A stretch of DNA of 64,000 bases, taken from Bostrychus sinensis (Eukaryota > Chordata > Actinopteri > Gobiiformes > Eleotridae). This document shows, in pieces, positions 60,201-64,000 of this stretch. The DNA lies in assembly GCA_020698575.1 (NCBI GenBank), contig CM036247.1, positions 31,658,431 through 31,722,430 on the forward strand, read 5' to 3'. Within the stretch, counting starts at the first letter, position 1. Every line of letters begins with the position of its first letter. Under the pieces are notes generated by a model. It saw only the letters and a list, made by a program, of their open reading frames with translations, did not search any database and was not told the DNA's origin. The translations under genes were made by a program, and so were the position numbers.

Positions 60201-61423
60201 CCTAAAAACTAGACCGCTGATTATCAAACTCTAACACTAAGTCCCACCTCAGAAATGGATATTGGGAATCCCAAGTACCATTTTTAGGGACTAAACAGAG
60301 GACTAAACCCAGGACTAAACCAAGGGATAAAAGAGGGATTGGCACAGAGAAATTCATTACCAAATAAGATCAAGGAGTAAACCAGGACTGTACCAGGAAA
60401 AATGCAGGACTAAACAAGGTCAAACCCAGGACTAAACGAGAACTAAGCTGTGCCTAAACCAGGACTAAGCAGTGGTCCAAATTTACTCAACTTAATATGG
60501 AAATGAACTGCAAAATACTCCTGAGTACCACCAGAAGAAGTCCCCTTACTCTCTGTGGTACCTGTACCACAGTTTGGGAACCATTGGTCTATACTTTAAA
60601 TTGAATCCCCTACTTGAGCAGGAATAAAACAGGAATAAAACCTTCTCTAAGTCAAACTAAATTAGGGCTGACTCCTGAGTACCACCACAACAAGCCTGCC
60701 GATCACCACTGGTATTACAGATTCTGAATATTTACATGTCACAAACAGATGTTTTCCCATAATTTACCTCGAAGATAAAATGAGAGAAAATGGTGGACGA
60801 GAAACGAGGCATCACATCTTCTTTCAGAGACCACAGTAAACTCCTCCTGTAACACAAAACTCATTTTAAACTGTGCAATATTTATTATGTGCAATAATTA
60901 GTTTAATGCAGCAATTTACAGTGAACACTTTTTCACTTCTGCTACTTATGAATATCTCTATACTGTTCATGCTCACTCTGTCAGACCATATACTACATAT
61001 TTATAGAGTATTTAATTTGCTCATAGTCTATTTTAGCTTATTTAGCTTAACTTATTGTAGTTTATTTTTTTATTTATTTAATCCTCCTTGGCCTTGGTCT
61101 CTGATCCTCTTTTATGCTCTCGTGTGCTACTGCTTACTGTACTTCTGCTGTTGCAACAATGCAATTTCTCCACTGGGAGATTAGTGTTTCTTATTCTTAT
61201 TAATCAATACAAATTGGACTGAAACAGCTGATGCTAGCACAAACACTGATGCTAACAGCCACTGCTACAAAACACCAATGATTTTAATTATTCTACTGTC
61301 AGTCCTAATTACTTTGAAAGCCTATATTCTATAAGACAATGATCAATGAATGAAAAATGTAAGGTTTACCCTCGTGAAATTGTCCGGAGAGCTGCTCAGG
61401 ATGCTGTTGAGCTCTGCAAACAT
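57279..61423 (-). CDS. elp6: ELP6, Elongator complex subunit 6, complete
   Basis: Seven coding exons (minus strand): 61423-61370, 60846-60768, 59501-59431, 59342-59218, 57993-57777, 57688-57527, 57404-57279. All are GT-AG and in frame; 834 nt, 277 residues plus TAG (human about 266). It begins [16 protein letters not shown] and carries [47 protein letters not shown] and [13 protein letters not shown], all close to human ELP6. The C-terminus ends [18 protein letters not shown]6 is a RecA-like fold protein without a working ATP site in the family; it forms the ELP4-5-6 hexameric ring that helps Elongator modify wobble uridines of tRNAs. An acidic run of Glu/Asp in exon 6 ([13 protein letters not shown]) is longer than I recall for human and explains part of the extra length. 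The gene lies head-to-tail behind SCAP, as in human. Confidence 0.97.
58640..58925 (-). pseudogene. Tc1-like transposase relic in an ELP6 intron
   Basis: The minus strand reads [20 protein letters not shown] followed by DLKKAV, the Tc1 transposase block around the catalytic acidic residues. Only this C-terminal fragment remains. Confidence 0.85.
59620..60480. repeat. GGACTAAACCA minisatellite arrays in an ELP6 intron
   Basis: Two arrays (about 59,620-59,990 and 60,285-60,480, with a few more units near 60,620) of the same degenerate 11-12-nt unit as at 35,275. Between them is AT-rich DNA without features. Confidence 0.8.
60847..61369. other. ELP6 intron 1, nothing recognised
   Basis: AT-rich intron. 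A 103-codon plus-strand ORF here is hydrophobic and T-rich, as expected from AT-rich DNA, and has no recognisable homology. Confidence 0.6.
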
Positions 61424-62112
61424 GGCTAGAAGTAGTTAGCTAAGTTAGCAAAGGAGCAATCAAACTTTTTGGCAAATTTAACACGTTTAACCCTGTGTAT
61501 ATAAAAAGAAAGAGGATAATAAGGTTTAAAAAATATATATCTATACATGCAACAGCATCATTTCATAGGCACATTGCAGCTCTAGTTGCTCATAAGAAGA
61601 CATGTGAGCGCCAGTAATAACATAACAAAACTGCGAGGTGTTACACTCATTGACAATACGGGTAATTTAAAAATGTAATGTTTCATTAAGGTGAACGTTG
61701 AAACCGAACTATTCTGTATTAAAGTTTGTATAAAGGTAGTGGATTGTTAAAAAAATGTGAATGTGTGCTTTTTTAAAACAAATGTATTCATGGTTATGAG
61801 TAAAACCTCTTTACAATAGACGATCTTTGGGGTGACACCTCTTTCTTCGTTGGAGTCTCGTCTTTTTTTTCTTTTTTTTTGCCAAGGTCACAGCGACATC
61901 TTCTGGTTAAAGTGGGGTATACATGATCAAAAAATAAAATAAAATAACAAAAAATAAATAAATAAATAACATAGAAGAATAAAAAGAAAAAAGAAAAATA
62001 GAATATAAAGAATAAAAAATGAAAATGCTATGAATACTTTGGGTCATACTCTTGACTGTAGATATTTGTTTTATGCACCATCTTGTGTTTTATACAAAAA
62101 TTTGATTTGGAA
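61424..62112. other. ELP6 upstream region
   Basis: It holds the ELP6 5' UTR and presumably its promoter. I see no TATA box at a convincing place. At 61,889-61,904 AGCGACATCTTCTGG is a weak CTCF-like or transposon-edge motif. An A-rich stretch lies at 61,925-62,030. Confidence 0.45.
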
Positions 62113-64000
62113 CAGGGGCGGACTGGGACTGAAAAACAGCCCTGGAGTCTGGTCAGCCCAGCCCCCCCCCCCCCCCCCCGAAAAAAAAAAAAAAAAAAAC
62201 TTTACAAAGTTGTCTCGGATTGTATAAAACAAAAAGCACAACTTCAATTAGAAGTTGTTTATGATAGTAAACTAAAAATCGAAAATCTTCTAAAGTCATT
62301 TATGATTGTATTAAATAAAAAACACAGAATTTCAAGACTTTAGGAAATTGTTTATGGTTGTACAAAAAAAATAAATAAATAAAAAATAAAAACAAAATAA
62401 AATAAAGACATAGATTCATTTAAAAAAACTGACTGATCTGACTGAACTATTTCTAAACCAGAACTAAACCACTCATGGTCCACACGTCATATTCAAGTCC
62501 CTAAACTTGTAAACTAACTAATGCTGAGAATGAGGAATAAGAAGTTTCTTGAGAAGCTGACTTTTTTCAGCTACTCTTTCAATGACCAGATCACTGTCCA
62601 AGGACATAAGGATGTCTTTTTCTGTCGTCATAAGCATAAATGCCTCAAGGTGATCTTGGGTCTGTGTGCTTCTTATGCGGCTTTTGATGTGTTTAAGTAT
62701 AGAAAAACTTCTCTCACAGGCAACTTGTGTCACTGGCAGAGTAAGAAGGAACTTGTACCCTAAGCCAAGGATGTGGTAGGCGCTTGTAAAGAGATTGTAG
62801 CATTTTAGAAGTTGGTAGCAACATAATGCACATTCTTTACAGGATTTACACTGTTTAGTTAATATATCTGTTTCTTCTCCCTCAGCATCAGAATCTTCCT
62901 CTACCATTCTGACATCATACTCTTCATGGGGAGACAGTTTCAGCTGAGGCCACTGGGCTGCAAGACACTTTAACTCTGACTGCAAATTGGCAACAGTTGC
63001 CTCACTGTCAAACTTAAGCAAACACTGACTAAGTTCCTGAAGTGCACAATCCGGCAGGGCATCTGACAGGACTTGCCAAAGTTTTTGGGATCCAGGAAAG
63101 CCAAGTCAGCATACAGGCTTCCATGAATAAGAAATCGTCTGTTGATGCTCTCTGTGATTGTATCCATGACTTGGTTATGGACCTCTACTTCATAGGCACT
63201 GTTTGGGTCTGTGATTATTTCATTACTTGCCATTTCACCAGGCATAATTTTTCGCTTCCTTTTTCGTTTTTCTGGAAGTGATGTCTTTACTTCAAAGTCA
63301 CAGTCCTCTGCTGCCAGCAGTTTCTCATTTGCCCATTGAACAAAAGTATCAGCAGCTGACTTAACTGATGTAAAATCTCTAGCCATGTTCTTTAATGTGT
63401 CTTGAGTGCTCTTAACCATTCTTTGAGCAGTCAGGATATCGAGGGCAGTAGTCTGCAAATATTTGGACAAAGGAGTTGTTACATCAAAAATACGCAGAAA
63501 AAGTTGGGCAGTTAAAACTGTTTCATATTTTAACAATGCCTCTAGAAATCCTGTTGCTTTAACCCTGACTTGGGTTTTCAGATTAGTTTGACTTTTAAAG
63601 ACATTTAGTGTTGCAAGGACATCCACTTATAAAGCCAAGTCTGGCTTACAAAATGAGCCAAAGATCTTCTTCAGGGCCACATCTTTGGCCCACCATCTGG
63701 TCTCTCCTATAGCTGACAGGCATCTGTGTCGAGTGTCCTGGCTTTGACGTTCCCACACATTCATTCTCTGATAAGATTCACGAATGAACACAGCAATATC
63801 ATTAATAAGTGAGAAAAGGGAACCACCGGATATGGCCACTTCAGTTGTATCAGCCAGAACTAGGTTGAGTACATGTGCATAGCACCAAACGTGCACATGA
63901 TTTGGGATTTTGGATGACAATAAAGCTGAAAAGCCTCGATATTGGCCTTGCATATTTGATGCACCATCTGTAGCATTTCCAATACACATATTGATATCCA
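62113..64000 (-). mobile_element. hAT transposon, 3' part, truncated by the window edge
   Basis: The left boundary is CAGGGGCGGACTGGG at 62,113, a typical hAT terminus read outward. A poly-C/poly-A tract (62,160-62,198) follows, and then the transposase remnant on the minus strand. The 5' terminus and any target duplication are beyond the window. Confidence 0.8.
62518..63989 (-). pseudogene. hAT transposase (ZMYM1/SCAND3-like) pseudogene, 5' partial
   Basis: Reading 63,989 to 62,518: a DUF4371/RNase-H-like segment (NATDGASNMQGQYRGFSALL, then HVWCYAHVLNLVLADTTE and GETRWWAKDVALKKIFGSFC), a TAA stop at 63,629-63,627, a helical segment with a basic run (PEKRKRKRKIMPGE), a one-base frameshift near 63,078, and a C-terminal hAT dimerisation block (LTLPVTQVACERSFSILKHI) ending at 62,518. 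Outside the two lesions the frame is well preserved, so inactivation looks fairly recent. The catalytic role would be cut-and-paste transposition. It could alternatively be a decaying host gene derived from hAT, but the nearby hAT terminus argues for a transposon. Confidence 0.85.

Noticed and set aside
60873..61184. 103-codon hydrophobic plus-strand ORF
   Set aside because: It lies in an AT-rich ELP6 intron; the hydrophobic composition is what T-rich DNA encodes by chance.

Overview
The window is vertebrate nuclear DNA, almost certainly from a teleost fish. Its genes are split by GT-AG introns, it is rich in teleost-type transposons (a Rex3 retrotransposon, tRNA-derived SINEs, hAT, Tc1/mariner and TTAA-target MITEs), and the encoded proteins resemble human PTPN23, SCAP and ELP6. 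The species cannot be told from the sequence. No prokaryotic features (operons, CRISPR, riboswitches) are present. Family comparisons throughout rest on recalled knowledge of these proteins; no search was run.

Layout. (1) 1-5,502: last five visible exons of PTPN23 (HD-PTP) on the + strand, covering the C-terminal half of the phosphatase domain and the proline-rich tail. (2) 5,503-13,440: gene-free AT-rich DNA between two convergent genes. (3) 13,440-46,670: SCAP on the - strand. I resolved all 22 coding exons; the joined lengths sum to 3,828 nt and stay in frame, giving 1,275 residues plus stop. (4) 46,671-57,278: gene-poor stretch that must hold the SCAP 5' exon(s) and promoter, plus MITEs, an (AT)n tract and a good CTCF-like site. 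(5) 57,279-61,423: ELP6 on the - strand, seven coding exons, 277 residues. (6) 62,113-64,000: the 3' part of a broken hAT transposon of the ZMYM1/SCAND3-like type, running off the window edge.

The order and orientation PTPN23(+) SCAP(-) ELP6(-) matches the human 3p21.31 neighbourhood as I recall it, so this is an old conserved block whose introns and spacers have been filled with fish repeats. The three genes do unrelated housekeeping jobs: endosomal sorting (HD-PTP with ESCRT), sterol sensing and SREBP transport (SCAP), and tRNA wobble-uridine modification (ELP6 in Elongator).

I found no new biological system. The points most worth checking are: a possible upstream coding exon extending SCAP by 47 residues; an inverted repeat with ~390-bp arms in a SCAP intron; a SINE in the SCAP 3' region that carries three poly(A) hexamers; the two-residue signature of a catalytically dead phosphatase kept in fish PTPN23; a consensus CTCF site between SCAP and ELP6; and a nested SINE-in-MITE insertion with a clean 8-bp target duplication.
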